Shown one piece after another: positions 30,582-40,022 of a DNA stretch of 46,401 bases. Source of the stretch: Ichthyosporea sp. XGB-2017a (lineage: Eukaryota; Opisthokonta; Ichthyosporea). Numbering within the stretch: position 1 is the stretch's first letter; every line of letters begins with the position of its first letter. A program made the translations under genes and the position numbers. Below the pieces are notes generated by a model. The model searched no databases, was not told where the DNA came from, and saw nothing but the letters and a program-made list of their open reading frames with translations. The DNA is taken from assembly GCA_002811675.1 (NCBI GenBank), contig PDIM01000107.1:174013-220413 (forward strand), in the 5' to 3' direction.

Positions 30582-32264
30582 ATGTTGGGGGTTTTGAATC
30601 CTTCTCGGCTGCTCGGTGGAGCGGCTAAAAAGCACATGGTGATGTTGAGTGGCCATGGCGGGTTTGGTGTACAGCGACGTCAACTTTGGGATGTGGCTAG
30701 TAGGAGTCTGGGCGCAATGAAAACTACTCGCAGCGAGTTCGCGAAGCCTTTGTTGAATAATGCAGCACGGTGGGGGGCAAACGTTCGCGGAAGTATAAGA
30801 AATCTCGTGTCCAAGAGGGAAATGTCAAGTGCGAGTGCATCCGTGGTACTCGAACAGCCACCTCCCGTTGTGTCGTACTGGCTGTACGCTTGTGCCGGAA
30901 CTGTATTTGGAGCCGTTGTATTGGGTGGCATCACACGACTGACGGAATCAGGTCTATCCATGACCAAATGGCATCCAATCAAAGGAATGGTTCCACCTTT
31001 GAGCGAGGAAGAATGGATTGCGGAATTCGAGCACTACAAGCAATTCCCTGAGTATCAAGAGTAAGTTGATCCAGCTCATTGTGTGCACGTTGCTTATCAT
31101 TTGCTGACGGTTTTGTGGTGTTCTGTTTGTCTTGTCTGTTTTTGAAATATCTGCTTTTTTTTGTTTTTAGATTGAACAAAGGAATGACTGTGGATGAATT
31201 TAAGAAGATCTTTTTCTGGGAATATTCACATCGTATGTGGGGACGACTTGTAGGACTTGCCTTTGTAGTTCCAGCAGTCTATTTTGGTGCAAGAGGCTAC
31301 TTGCCCGGGAAAAAGCTGAAGCTGAAGTTGTTTGGCATTGCGTGCATGATTGGGTTTCAGGGCCTGCTTGGTTGGTACATGGTGAGGAGTGGAATGGATA
31401 AAGAGACTCTTCTCTCACAGGAGTCGAGTGTGCCCAGGGTTAGTCAGTATCGCTTAGCTGCTCATTTAGGTTCTGCGTTTCTCATATATATTTCCATGTT
31501 TCTTCTCGCTTCCAACCTGAGAAAGGCCCCTGCGTCTGTAGGCGTCACACCCATCCCCAAGAAGATGCAGACATTCGCCGTCTTGTTCTCCAAGTGGATA
31601 TTCTTCACAGCAATGAGCGGTGCTCTGGTTGCTGGTCTCGATGCTGGCTTGACGTACAATACTTTCCCAATGATGGCCGACAGGTGGATCCCTGATGACC
31701 TTTGGGCATTGGAGCCCAAGTGGAGAAACTGCCTAGATAACCCCACCACAGTCCAGTTTGATCATCGCTATATGGTAAATACTCTCTTGCTATGTCTATA
31801 TGTTTTGTATTGAACTTGTGTTTCTCATTTATCATTTTATTCACCATTACATTGTTGTTTTCTTCTCACGCGTTTTGCGTTCTTTATGACCTTTTCTGGC
31901 GTTTGCTCCTGGTTGATAATGAAGGGTTTAACTACAGTAGCAGCTATCACTGCCCTCTGGGCGTATGGTATGCGTCAGCCATTATCTCCTCGGGCCCGCT
32001 TGGCACTGAATTGCACTTTAGGAGTGGCGTACGTCCAGGTAAGTGTCATGTTATGCCCTTTGTTTCACAAACAAATACAGTAACGGATTATTAAAAGTGT
32101 GTTACATTTGCAACCTTCACCTTCTTCAGATGTGTCTTGGTATCTCGACCTTGCTTTACTTTGTACCGGTCGAATTGGCCGCCAGTCACCAAGCAGGGTC
32201 CCTTACACTACTGACTTGTGCTATGTGGCTTGCGAATGAACTGAAACGACTTCCAAAACTTTAG
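30582..32264 (+). CDS. COX15: Heme A synthase COX15
   Basis: Exons 30582-31060, 31171-31774, 31925-32038 and 32130-32264 encode 443 residues. COX15 oxidises the heme O methyl group to give heme A for cytochrome c oxidase, in the inner mitochondrial membrane. A ~90-residue Arg/Ser-rich presequence precedes TM1 ([28 protein letters not shown]). Conserved heme-ligand and loop motifs: [72 protein letters not shown], and [16 protein letters not shown]. The His of EYSHR, AAHLG, FDHR and ASHQ are all there. Exon 3 is only 38 codons and aligns exactly with the human HRILGITSVTAI...YTQ stretch. AATAAA at 32308. Confidence 0.95.
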
Positions 32265-32307
32265 CAGACTGGAGAAGAGATCAAGTAGAATGGATGAGAA
32301 AGAGTAA

Positions 32308-32313
32308 AATAAA
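32308..32313 (+). terminator. Polyadenylation signal of COX15
   Basis: AATAAA 44 bases after the COX15 stop. The opposing ISCA1 signal (minus AATAAA) is at 32365-32370. Confidence 0.5.
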
Positions 32314-32364
32314 AAGATACGCAAATACAAATCCATTCGTATACATACATTTTACCAAATCTTG

Positions 32365-32370
32365 TTTATT
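32365..32370 (-). terminator. Possible polyadenylation signal of ISCA1
   Basis: Minus-strand AATAAA about 160 bases beyond the ISCA1 stop. Confidence 0.4.
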
Positions 32371-32531
32371 TCTGAATATGCAAGACTAATTCCCGCCATT
32401 TCTACTGTACAAATTAAAGCCCAGAATACTGCCAAACAATAATAAAGGCTCTCGATGCTGACATTAGAAGCCTGTTCCAATCTCAGGCGTCTCTGCTAAA
32501 CTCCCCTTCCCCACCATGCCTTTCTATTTCC

Positions 32532-32924
32532 TCACACAGAGAAGCTCTCTCCACATCCACAGGCCCCTTTCACATTCGGATTATAAAAGACAAAACCGCT
32601 AGACAATTTCGAATCCTCAAAGTCCATTGAGGAGTTAATAAGGGAAAACAGAGCCTTTGAGTCGATTATTACTTTCACACCATGTTGCTCCACCACCTCG
32701 TCCAGTTTCTTGGCGCTATCTTCCTTTGCATAGTCCAAATTGTACGTTAACCCATTACATCCCCTTTTAACCACACCAACCTTAAACCCAACAACTGAAG
32801 GATCATTCTTCTCTTTAAGAAGATTCTTGATGTGCGTTGCCGCGCTTTCTGTAATAGTCATCGCTTGCTTTGTTGGTCGAAATCTAAGATTTCCCCTTGC
32901 TATTGCTTTCACTGATGCCTGCAT
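32532..32924 (-). CDS. ISCA1: Iron-sulfur cluster assembly protein ISCA1
   Basis: Single exon, 130 residues, the same size as human ISCA1 (129). It acts with ISCA2 and IBA57 in maturing mitochondrial 4Fe-4S proteins. The A-type scaffold cysteines are all present: RGCNGLTYNLDY and the C-terminal GACGCGESFSV. LSSGFVFYNPNVKG precedes them as in the family. The N-terminal ~20 residues (MQASVKAIARGNLRFRPTKQ) are basic and lack acidic residues, consistent with mitochondrial import. The gene is convergent with COX15 and divergent from the phosphatase at 33621. Confidence 0.95.
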   Translation of the reverse strand: MQASVKAIARGNLRFRPTKQAMTITESAATHIKNLLKEKNDPSVVGFKVGVVKRGCNGLTYNLDYAKEDSAKKLDEVVEQHGVKVIIDSKALFSLINSSMDFEDSKLSSGFVFYNPNVKGACGCGESFSV

Positions 32925-33620
32925 CTTATATATATTCCCTTACTCTAATTACACTGTTTTTTTTCTTTCTCTGGTCGATTTAACGTATCTTTGTTTGTCA
33001 CTTTCGGCCAAGACTAAAGAACAACGAACCACCACTAAAAATATTTAACCAATTCCCCAAGTCAAACAAACAAGTTTTTAATCCCTATACGGAATAAACA
33101 CATAAGCCTCCCCGGTCACCCAACAGATTCTCAAATCCCCAGATTCACACAATAAACTACAAATCTGAAAATCTCATAAACATGAGCATAATATAAAAAG
33201 GGGATTTATTATATAACAGAGGAAAAAGAGGAGGGAGGGAGGGAGACCTGGGAGAGGAGGGGGGTCAGATGATCGTTAACTATGGGAATCCCAGTACAAA
33301 CTAAACAATGACTCATCACTCATAGAAATATACCTCTGCAAACTATAGGACCCTAACCCTTGATAATAATAGTTATAGTGGTGGATTATGATTATTTTGT
33401 TTACATGGTGGTGTTGTATTATAATATGCCTAATAGGTGGGAGTGATTTGGATTTGGATTTGGATGTGTATAAGTGGAGCTTGGACTTTGGTTTGTTGGA
33501 TGTGTTTTTGGTTCTTTTCTGTGTTTGATTGACTGAGAGTGGGAGAGTGGTCGAAGGGTGAGCGAGGCAGTGTTTGTCATTTGGATCAGTGGGGGGGGAT
33601 TTGATTTTTCTGTGTGTTTG
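32925..33620. other. Divergent spacer, ISCA1 / dual-specificity phosphatase
   Basis: About 700 bases of AT-rich DNA with a GGAGGGAGGGAGG run near 33232-33244. No conserved coding signal was found on either strand. It should contain both promoters. Confidence 0.5.
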
Positions 33621-34586
33621 ATGATGAAGAAATTGGGGAAGATAGATTTGAAACTGGACCTTAAGAATGTGGAGAAGAATGCCCACGCGTATGAGGAGGG
33701 GGAGAAGAATGAAAAGAGGTGAGTGTATAATAGTGCAAGAATGTGAGAATCAAATCCTCTGGGAGCACGGGAAAACTTACTAAACTGTGGTATTGTGTGT
33801 TTCAGGAAGAGGATTGAGCAGCTAGCCTATTATGAGAGTGTCGTGTCGAAAGTATGCGACCATGTGTATTTGGGGTCTGCCCTAGTCTCGCGAAACATGA
33901 AGAAGCTGCAAAAGTATGGCATAACTCACATTGTGAACTGTTCATGCCTGACCAATGAGGATACCTTTAGGGATCACTTCAAATATCTGTCTTTGCCTGT
34001 GGAGGATGTCCCAACTGCAGATGTGGAGAGTTTCTTTGGGGATATTATCAGTCTCTGTGAAGAGGCGCGCGCTGAGGGAGGGAGGGTCCTTTTCCATTGC
34101 CAGTATGGTGTGTCACGCTCTGCTATTATGGTCCTTTGCTATTTGATGTGGCTGAAGAATATGACCTTTGAGGAATCATTTGAGTATTTGAAAAAGTGTA
34201 GGCCCATATGCAATCCCAACTATGGTTTCATATGTCAGTTGGCCGAATGGGACAATCAGTGTAAAAATCCCGTTCATTCGGTGTTTGTGGTGGAGAGGTA
34301 CACCGAGGGGGACAATAGGCTGCTGGTGGCGCGTAAGAAACGATGCGAGTATCATGAAATCGGGCCTCTGTTCGATAAGTTCCAAGGGGATTACTTCATT
34401 GTTCGAACACCCACGGATATATATGCTTGGGAAAAAGAAGGGGCGAGGCAGAATTATATTGTGGTGGGGGAAAATGCAGTTCAGAATTTGAAGAAAACGT
34501 GCAGGACCTATCAGGGATTTAAAGTTAATTTTCTGAGGGGGGGCGAGGGGCGGAAAGCACTGAAAAATATTCTTAACGGAAGTTAA
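33621..34586 (+). CDS. Dual-specificity protein phosphatase with gelsolin-like C-terminal domain
   Basis: Exons 33621-33718 and 33806-34586 (87-base GTGAGT...CAG intron, phase 2) encode 292 residues. Residues ~45-170 are a DSP domain: HVYLGSALVSRN, ITHIVNCS, and the catalytic loop HCQYGVSRSAI with nucleophile Cys131 and its Arg. The general-acid Asp is probably in LPVEDVP. The last ~110 residues (VFVVERY...FDKFQGDYFIVRTPTDIYAW...VVGENAVQNL) look like a gelsolin/ADF-type fold. Plant MKP1-type MAP-kinase phosphatases combine DSP and gelsolin-like parts in the same order. The substrate cannot be named. The first of two adjacent ATGs is used; exon 1 encodes a highly charged Lys/Glu-rich leader. 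Confidence 0.85.
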
Positions 34587-35011
34587 CAGCACGCACAGGG
34601 GGTAGAATAAGTCAGAGTTTATTCTACAACTTTAGCTGGGCAAACCATAAACAATGCAAAATAAGTGTGTGATGGATAACGGTGGACACAGCTGGACAAA
34701 TGAGCACAGTCACAGCTATTCGACTGTGTGTGCAAAAGAAACACCCGCTAGCTAACACATTTTCATGATTTACAAGGCAGCATGAAAGGTTTACTGGTCT
34801 TCACCTGAGAAGAAAGACTCAACGCCCGCGGGCGATTCTCCGACTGTAGTGGTCGTTGGCTCAAGGCAATGGCTGTTGTTTTTTCCGAATTAACGATAAA
34901 AAACAGGGGAGGACGTATGGAGATCTTTTGCTGAAGAAATGTATCGAGATCTTCTTGTTTGTAAATTAGAAACTACACTATTTATTTAATAAAACCTATG
35001 TACATATATTT
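34587..35011. other. Convergent spacer with bidirectional polyadenylation signals
   Basis: No gene is supported. It has an exact 9-base inverted repeat GTAGAATAA...TTATTCTAC (34602-34627) carrying a minus-strand AATAAA, and TTTATTTAATAAA (34981-34993), which offers AATAAA on both strands right behind the HAD phosphatase stop. A minus-strand frame between about 34974 and 34760 has no Met and no family likeness. Confidence 0.5.
34981..34993. terminator. Bidirectional polyadenylation signal
   Basis: TTTATTTAATAAA reads AATAAA on both strands. It lies 19-31 bases from the HAD phosphatase stop and could also end a long phosphatase 3' UTR on the plus strand. Confidence 0.45.
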
Positions 35012-35884
35012 TTATAGTGAACTCCAGTGGTAGGAGTGAAAGTCGAATTCTACAGCACTTTTAAAAACTTTCAGCCTTTCATGGGAAATGTATTTTTCCA
35101 AAGGCATCCCGACTCCAGGAAGTACACAGACATGGCAGCCTGCGTCAATGCCTGCAATGACCCCAGACCTTCAATTTCCGCAGAATGTAAGAGAAAAATG
35201 CACTCAAAGGTTAGTAGAGAACATACATGTGACTTGAGTGCCTCGCTATCTCAAACGTTTTCATACTTACGGTGAATCTTCAAAGACAAGACAATTCTCA
35301 GGAGCGATTTCAAGTCGTCTAGCACCTTCCAAAAAAATATCAGGGGCAGGTTTACCATTCTTTACTAGGGGATCATCTCCAGTTACCACAGTTTTCATTC
35401 GGGCGAACATGGGTTCATGATATGTTCGTTTGCAAGATACCGCTTCGGAGTTGGACGAAGTGCAGATGGCCAATGGAACGTTAAGATCTACAAGTCTTTG
35501 AATAAGCTCGTTGATGCCCGGGAGAAGTTGAGCCTTGTGGTAGAGCTGCTTACACTCTGCTTCCCACTGTACAATTAATTCACAAGGTTCCATTAGACTC
35601 CTCAGCCCCTTTTTATCTGTTACCCAAATGTGGCGAGTCTGGTTAGCAGCACATTCAATGGCATATGAAAACTTAATTCCCCATCGCTACTACTTACCCA
35701 ACACAATGGACGCCCAATCGAGTCCTTTCATTCCAAGTATCTCATTTTTTAGGTGCGGACTAACTGGATCGACATTAGGATCAAGGCGATACAGGACATT
35801 ATTGATTGCCTCGGTGGATAGAGGCTCTGTGTCAATCAAAGTGCCATCGAGATCAAGCAACACTGCTTTAATCTCACCCTTCAT
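35012..35884 (-). CDS. PUDP: HAD phosphatase, pseudouridine-5'-phosphatase (PUDP/GS1) type
   Basis: Minus-strand exons 35884-35698, 35616-35271 and 35168-35012 (introns 81 and 102 bases) give 229 residues, like human PUDP (HDHD1). HAD motifs: DLDGTLIDTE (nucleophile and acid Asp, residues ~10-19), TSSNS (motif II), K of NGKPAPDIFLEG (motif III) and FEDSP-SGVIAGIDAG (motif IV, split by intron 2). In exon 3 only one frame gives this HAD sequence; the other two hit stops or lack likeness. The frame above 35884 starts with GTG, so the ATG at 35884 is used. PUDP, plant GS1 and yeast glycerol-3-phosphatases are close relatives, so the substrate is not certain. Confidence 0.88.
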
Positions 35885-36102
35885 ATTTTCACCCACTACT
35901 TCTGTTTAAGCCACTTTCAACAACGAAATCCACTGAAAAATAAATAAATCAAACAAAAGCCACACTCTACTTTTTTGTTTTGAAAAGAAGAAAAACTTTG
36001 TCATTGCTGGAGTCACTCGTTTTTTCTCTCTGCTTCACCTTTTTTTTTTCTTTTGTTAGGTTTTCACCTTCACCCACTTTCCCACTGCACCTTTTACCAT
36101 AT

Positions 36103-37494
36103 TCATTGAACCGTTTCTATCACAGGGTCTCGGTCCCAAGGGCAATTCAACTGGGACTTGGAAGAAAGCCCTTCTTTTAGGCGCTGCAAGCAACAGGAGC
36201 AGACCCTATGACGGCACGGTAGAAATGCTACAATTACCAGATGGTAGAGCAAAGGGTTCCTATTTGTTAACGTTGACTTGTTTCTTATGTTCAAAAAGAG
36301 ATATAGGAGACACTTACTAATCACAGCACTATTGTCATAGCACAACTTGCATTCTTCAGATTCTTTAGCAATAGGCTCCTGTTTAAGTTCACATTCAATG
36401 CTACTTTTAAGTGGTGAGACGTGCTGTTCCTTTAAAAAGTTCTCACAGGCTTCTTTAATCTGAGTTAGAAAAGCATCAACCTTATGGCTACAAATGAGCG
36501 TCATTATTCAAAATATTAGAACATTTTTTCACAAGAGAAATCAAATAATAAGAACGCCTCCACTGGATACTTACGCTTCCTCACTTTGTTGCTGTGCTAT
36601 ATTCTCACACAAATCAAAGCACTTGTCGGACAGAATTTTAACTCCTTCTACATAGTCTAGGTGCAACCTATTTATGTCATCAGAAGGGGAGTTCATTAGT
36701 GTTAACGGCTTTTCTGGTTGAATTTCTTCTTGTATGTTAGTGACTTTTCTAGATTTCAAGACGTTCAAACTATCTACAAAACCTTTCATAATCTCACTTT
36801 CGTGAGAATCCTCAACTAAGAATTCCAGGAAAAGCGTCTCCCTGTAAGTGGTATTCAGGACACACGTCGATAACACATCTTTGAGGCGAATATCCGTGAG
36901 TTGGGTAATAGAAAATTTTAGTGCTATCAACTCTTGTGAAGCAGATTCATCCTCACTATTACTATTAAAGCTAAAACTATTGCCACAGAAGTACAGTTCT
37001 TCTTCGTCATGGCTTATTCGTCCAAGAGCAAATGGTTGGCCATTAACAGAAAACTGGACGCTGTTACAAACACTCCCTGAGTTTACTAGTTCCTTTAAAG
37101 TGTTCCATTCATATTCTTCTACTATCGCTGGAAGTAAATCGCGCTTTATATCTCTCAGGATATCTTCCATCGACTTCACGTCATCCTCATGAAGTTTCTC
37201 TTTGGCTTTTTCCAAATCTTCCTCAGTGACAAAGACTTCTTTAAATCCACCAAATCCAAACACATCGTCCTCCGATTGTACATTACCTGTAAAGGCATCC
37301 TCGTTTTCATCCCTTCCCGTGGCATCAAAGTGGAAAGAGGAATGCAAATTATCACTGGCCCCTCCTGCGGTAAGTAGATCGTAATCTAGACCCAGGGAGA
37401 GCCCATCATTCCCAGCCCCTGTGGCTTTGGATCCAAATTGCTCATCGTCATAGAAACAATCTGCTAAACCGCTGCTTAACTGCTCCCCATCCAT
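36103..37494 (-). CDS. C-terminal RING-type (C3HC3D) protein of unknown function
   Basis: Minus-strand exons 37494-36575, 36487-36318 and 36227-36103 (introns 87 and 90 bases) give 404 residues. The open frame runs above 37494 but has no other ATG. Residues 1-110 are acidic and low in order. A middle part (~120-300) contains a possible beta-rich fold (SVQFSVNGQPFALGRI...ELYFCGNSFSF) that I do not recognise. The C-terminal RING-like finger is seen only after splicing: C353-X2-C356, C368-X-H370-X2-C373-X2-C376, then C392-X2-D395, with Asp in the last ligand position. Hence an E3 ubiquitin-ligase role is possible, with no known partner. It is head to head with the CEP63-like gene across 358 bases that include an E2F-like site. 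Confidence 0.78.
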
Positions 37495-37852
37495 GGTGTC
37501 GTACTTTAACACACACACACACAGACAAAAGAAAACGCCACATAAACACACTCCAAAGAAATCCACCGAAGTCAAAAAGAAAAAATAAAAATAAACACAC
37601 TGAGAAAACCAAAAAACCAAAGGCCTTTGATTATTTTCTATTTTTTTGTTTTTTCTGAGTTTAGGCGGGAAGAATTTGCGGAACTCTTTTTTTTTATTAC
37701 ATACCCCTAACCCCACCCTAGCTTTTTTTTTTTTTTTTTTCCCCCAAGGGGGGGGGGGGGGGAGTATATTTTATCGAGGATATAGAGATTTGGCGGGGAA
37801 TAAGGATCAAAACAGGGAGGGCGTTGTTGTGTGTGTGTGAGGAGTGTTGAAG
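37495..37852. promoter_or_regulatory. Divergent promoter, RING protein / CEP63-like, with E2F-like sites
   Basis: Contains GGCGGGAA (37664-37671), a second related TTTGGCGGGGAA (37789-37800), a T16 tract (37725-37740), and CCCCC-AA-G15. The first site is ~182 bases from the CEP63-like ATG and ~170 from the RING ATG. No coding signal. Confidence 0.5.
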
Positions 37853-38950
37853 ATGGAGGCGTTGACACATTGTGAGTATGAGATCCAAGAGGTGATGAAG
37901 CAAATAGACATCCTGGTGGTGTCTAAGCAGAGGGAATGGGAGAGTAAACATGCGGCAGTTTTGGCTAGACTGGCAGAGAGGGATCATGAGCTTCAAAGAC
38001 AGTATGAAATATGCGGAAGTTTGAAAGGAGAAATAGCTAAATTAGAAAGTAAGTTGGAGCTAGCTGAAAGTGAAAAGGAGCAGCTAAGCGTAAAGCACGT
38101 AGGGGAGATTGCTGAATTGCGTAAAGCATTTGCTTCTGTGAAGGATGAATATATGAGAGAGCCAAAAGACTATATGGCGAAACTAAGAACGAGCCATTCA
38201 AAGGAAATGAGGGAAGTGAAAAGTGAATTGAAGTCTACTTTAAAAAAGTTGCAGAGCGCCTGCCGAGATAACTCACAGCTAAAGCAAGAGAAGGAAAAGT
38301 TGCGTGAAGAGTGCGAACGAAAATCTGATTCCTCTCAGGCTGAAGTGGAAAATTTGCTGAGGGAGATTTCTGAAATGAAGCTAGCCAGTCGTCGAAAAGA
38401 AGAAGAATGGAGTATTAAATTGGCTGAAGCAAAATCAATTAATATTTCGCGGGAAGATGACCTGTTTAAAGAGGCGAAAGAACTTCGTAAAGTGAAGGTG
38501 GAGTTGAGAGATGCACTGTCGAAGTGGAAACATGCTGTGGAAGAGAAAGCTCAAGTACTGGAGGAAAAAGAAGTAGCGATCACAGAGCTCAGAGAGTATT
38601 GTGAGGCACTTGAGCAGGAGAAGATGGAAAACTGTAAAACACTTCAAAGTAAAATCAGGGAGCTTCAAGAGCAGAATTCGCATCTCAATGCGTCCCTTAG
38701 TACAGTGAATAAGACATTGGATAGCAAAATAGCTGAACAAGCACAACTTGAAGAAAGTGTACAAGATAGTGTCGCGACGAGTATGTCCTCAAGGAAGCAT
38801 GTTGATCCACACAGTCACCTGACTCAAACAACACCTGTGCCCAACACTGCCGCCTTTCTCCAACAGGAGAATCTTCACTCTCATGAATTAGAAGAGCTTT
38901 TGGATAATCACATTCATAAACTACAAGTGCACTTAGCCGCTTCCAGTTGA
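37853..38950 (+). CDS. CEP63: CEP63/DEUP1-family coiled-coil centriole protein
   Basis: Single exon, 365 residues. CEP63 recruits CEP152 at the proximal centriole to promote duplication; its paralogue DEUP1 drives deuterosome amplification. The N-terminus carries the family's conserved block: CEYEIQEVMKQIDILVVSKQ then REWESKHAAVLARLAERDHE. The human form reads [20 protein letters not shown] then [20 protein letters not shown]. The rest to ~290 is continuous heptad-type coiled coil rich in Glu, Lys and Leu. The last 70 residues are less ordered and end HELEELLDNHIHKLQVHLAA. It is shorter than human CEP63 (~700) and lacks an obvious long C-terminal region. The frame extends a little above through TTG; ATG 37853 gives MEALTHCEYE. 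Promoter shared with the RING gene. AATAAA at 39115. Confidence 0.8.
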   Translation: MEALTHCEYEIQEVMKQIDILVVSKQREWESKHAAVLARLAERDHELQRQYEICGSLKGEIAKLESKLELAESEKEQLSVKHVGEIAELRKAFASVKDEYMREPKDYMAKLRTSHSKEMREVKSELKSTLKKLQSACRDNSQLKQEKEKLREECERKSDSSQAEVENLLREISEMKLASRRKEEEWSIKLAEAKSINISREDDLFKEAKELRKVKVELRDALSKWKHAVEEKAQVLEEKEVAITELREYCEALEQEKMENCKTLQSKIRELQEQNSHLNASLSTVNKTLDSKIAEQAQLEESVQDSVATSMSSRKHVDPHSHLTQTTPVPNTAAFLQQENLHSHELEELLDNHIHKLQVHLAASS

Positions 38951-39114
38951 AATGCATAGTTTATTATTCCATGTAAGGCATTCTACATGTACTTGTATGT
39001 ACAATTCAAAGGGTGATTCATGCGTGGACTTTCATTGCTTTTATATATTTATGCTCTTTATATGCCAATCAACAAACTTTCAATTTCACTGCAGGTCAGA
39101 TGAAAAAGAAAATC

Positions 39115-39120
39115 AATAAA
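39115..39120 (+). terminator. Polyadenylation signal of CEP63-like gene
   Basis: AATAAA 164 bases after the stop, just before the convergent HMG-box gene's stop codon. Confidence 0.45.
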
Positions 39121-39152
39121 CCAAAAATGAGTTCATGGACAAGTATAGTCAC

Positions 39153-39468
39153 TTAGGCAGAGGCAGCAGCCTTCTCCCTTTCCCAACGCTCTCTATCAGT
39201 TTGTGCTAACTCGTGAAAAGGCTGTGAAATTCATAGAGGACCTTAGTTAGCACACAATTCAAACAGAACCGAATTAGACAAACTATAACATGCAAGCAAC
39301 TCAACTTACCTTTTTTTGCTCCTCTGTAAGCAAATTCCATCTCTTGCCGAGCTCTCTAAGAACCTCCTTTCCGGCAAATCCAGCAGACTTTACCTCTTCT
39401 CTTGCGGCTTTTGTATAATACAAATAGGCCGAAGAAGGTCTCTTGATCTTAGGAGCTTCAGTAGTCAT
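39153..39468 (-). CDS. Small single HMG-box protein (NHP6/HMGB-like)
   Basis: Minus-strand exons 39468-39310 and 39221-39153 (88-base GTAAGT...CAG intron, phase 0) give 75 residues. The whole protein is one HMG box: PKIKRPSSAYLYYTKAAREE, then VLRELGKRWNLLTEEQKK, then PFHELAQTDRERWEREKA encoded by exon 2. Such proteins bend DNA and assist nucleosome remodelling. It resembles yeast NHP6, or a lone animal HMGB box, without an acidic tail. A second in-frame ATG lies 30 bases upstream (39498) and would add MKKSLILISK, which is unusual for this family; the inner ATG has A at -3 and is preferred. Confidence 0.88.
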
Positions 39469-40022
39469 TTTGGATATTAAAATCAAACTCTTTTTCATTA
39501 AAACGAAGATGTATTTTTATGATTCTGAGTCCCACAGGTAAATTAACAGCAACTAAACAAATCAGAAAAAGAGAACTGCAAGGAAAAAAAAAAGGAAAAA
39601 AAAAGAGCGGGGGATGAGGGAAGGAAGGGGAAAAATTGCAATGACCTAAAGGTCGGCTCGCTCGCCATTTTCTTCTTTAGGGTTATAGATAGTAGCGCAA
39701 ATCCCAGGAGCCAATCAGAAGACGCCCTAAAAGTGTATCTAAATTGTCGATCAGTAAGGAGGAATCCCTCGCAAGCTCGCTCGAATATTTTGTTGCAAGG
39801 AAATACCAAAAAGGATCAAGGTCCAGCTGGAGATGGGGCCGGCCGCCGGGGGCGACTGTACCAAACAAGATAGAAGGAAGGGTTAGGGGTGTATGGAACA
39901 GCTGGAGTGCTGGAGGGTGGCGGGGGAGAGTGGAGGAGGGGGAAGGAGGGTCATTGAAGAAGAGGGGGAAGAAGAAGAGGAGGAGGAGGAGGAAGATTAC
40001 TGGGATACTGGGATACTGGGAG
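39469..40022. other. Divergent HMG-box / PGAP1 spacer with uORFs
   Basis: Contains a CCAAT box in AGCCAATCAG (39709-39718). If transcripts start upstream there are two uORFs: ATG 39833 to stop 39886, and ATG 39893 to stop 40147 in another frame, overlapping the PGAP1 start. The G/A-rich DNA from 39820 to 40010 keeps the PGAP1 frame open without an ATG. Confidence 0.45.

Noticed and set aside
32383-32395. TTCCCGCC (reverse E2F octamer) in the COX15/ISCA1 spacer as a promoter element
   Set aside because: It lies between two convergent 3' ends, so no promoter is expected; kept as a background hit against the E2F idea.
34760-34974. Minus-strand frame with a segment LDTFLQQKISIRPPLFFIVN faintly like a ubiquitin-like (ATG8/ATG12) protein
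   Set aside because: No start Met, no convincing upstream exon, and the similarity stops after ~20 residues; treated as chance.
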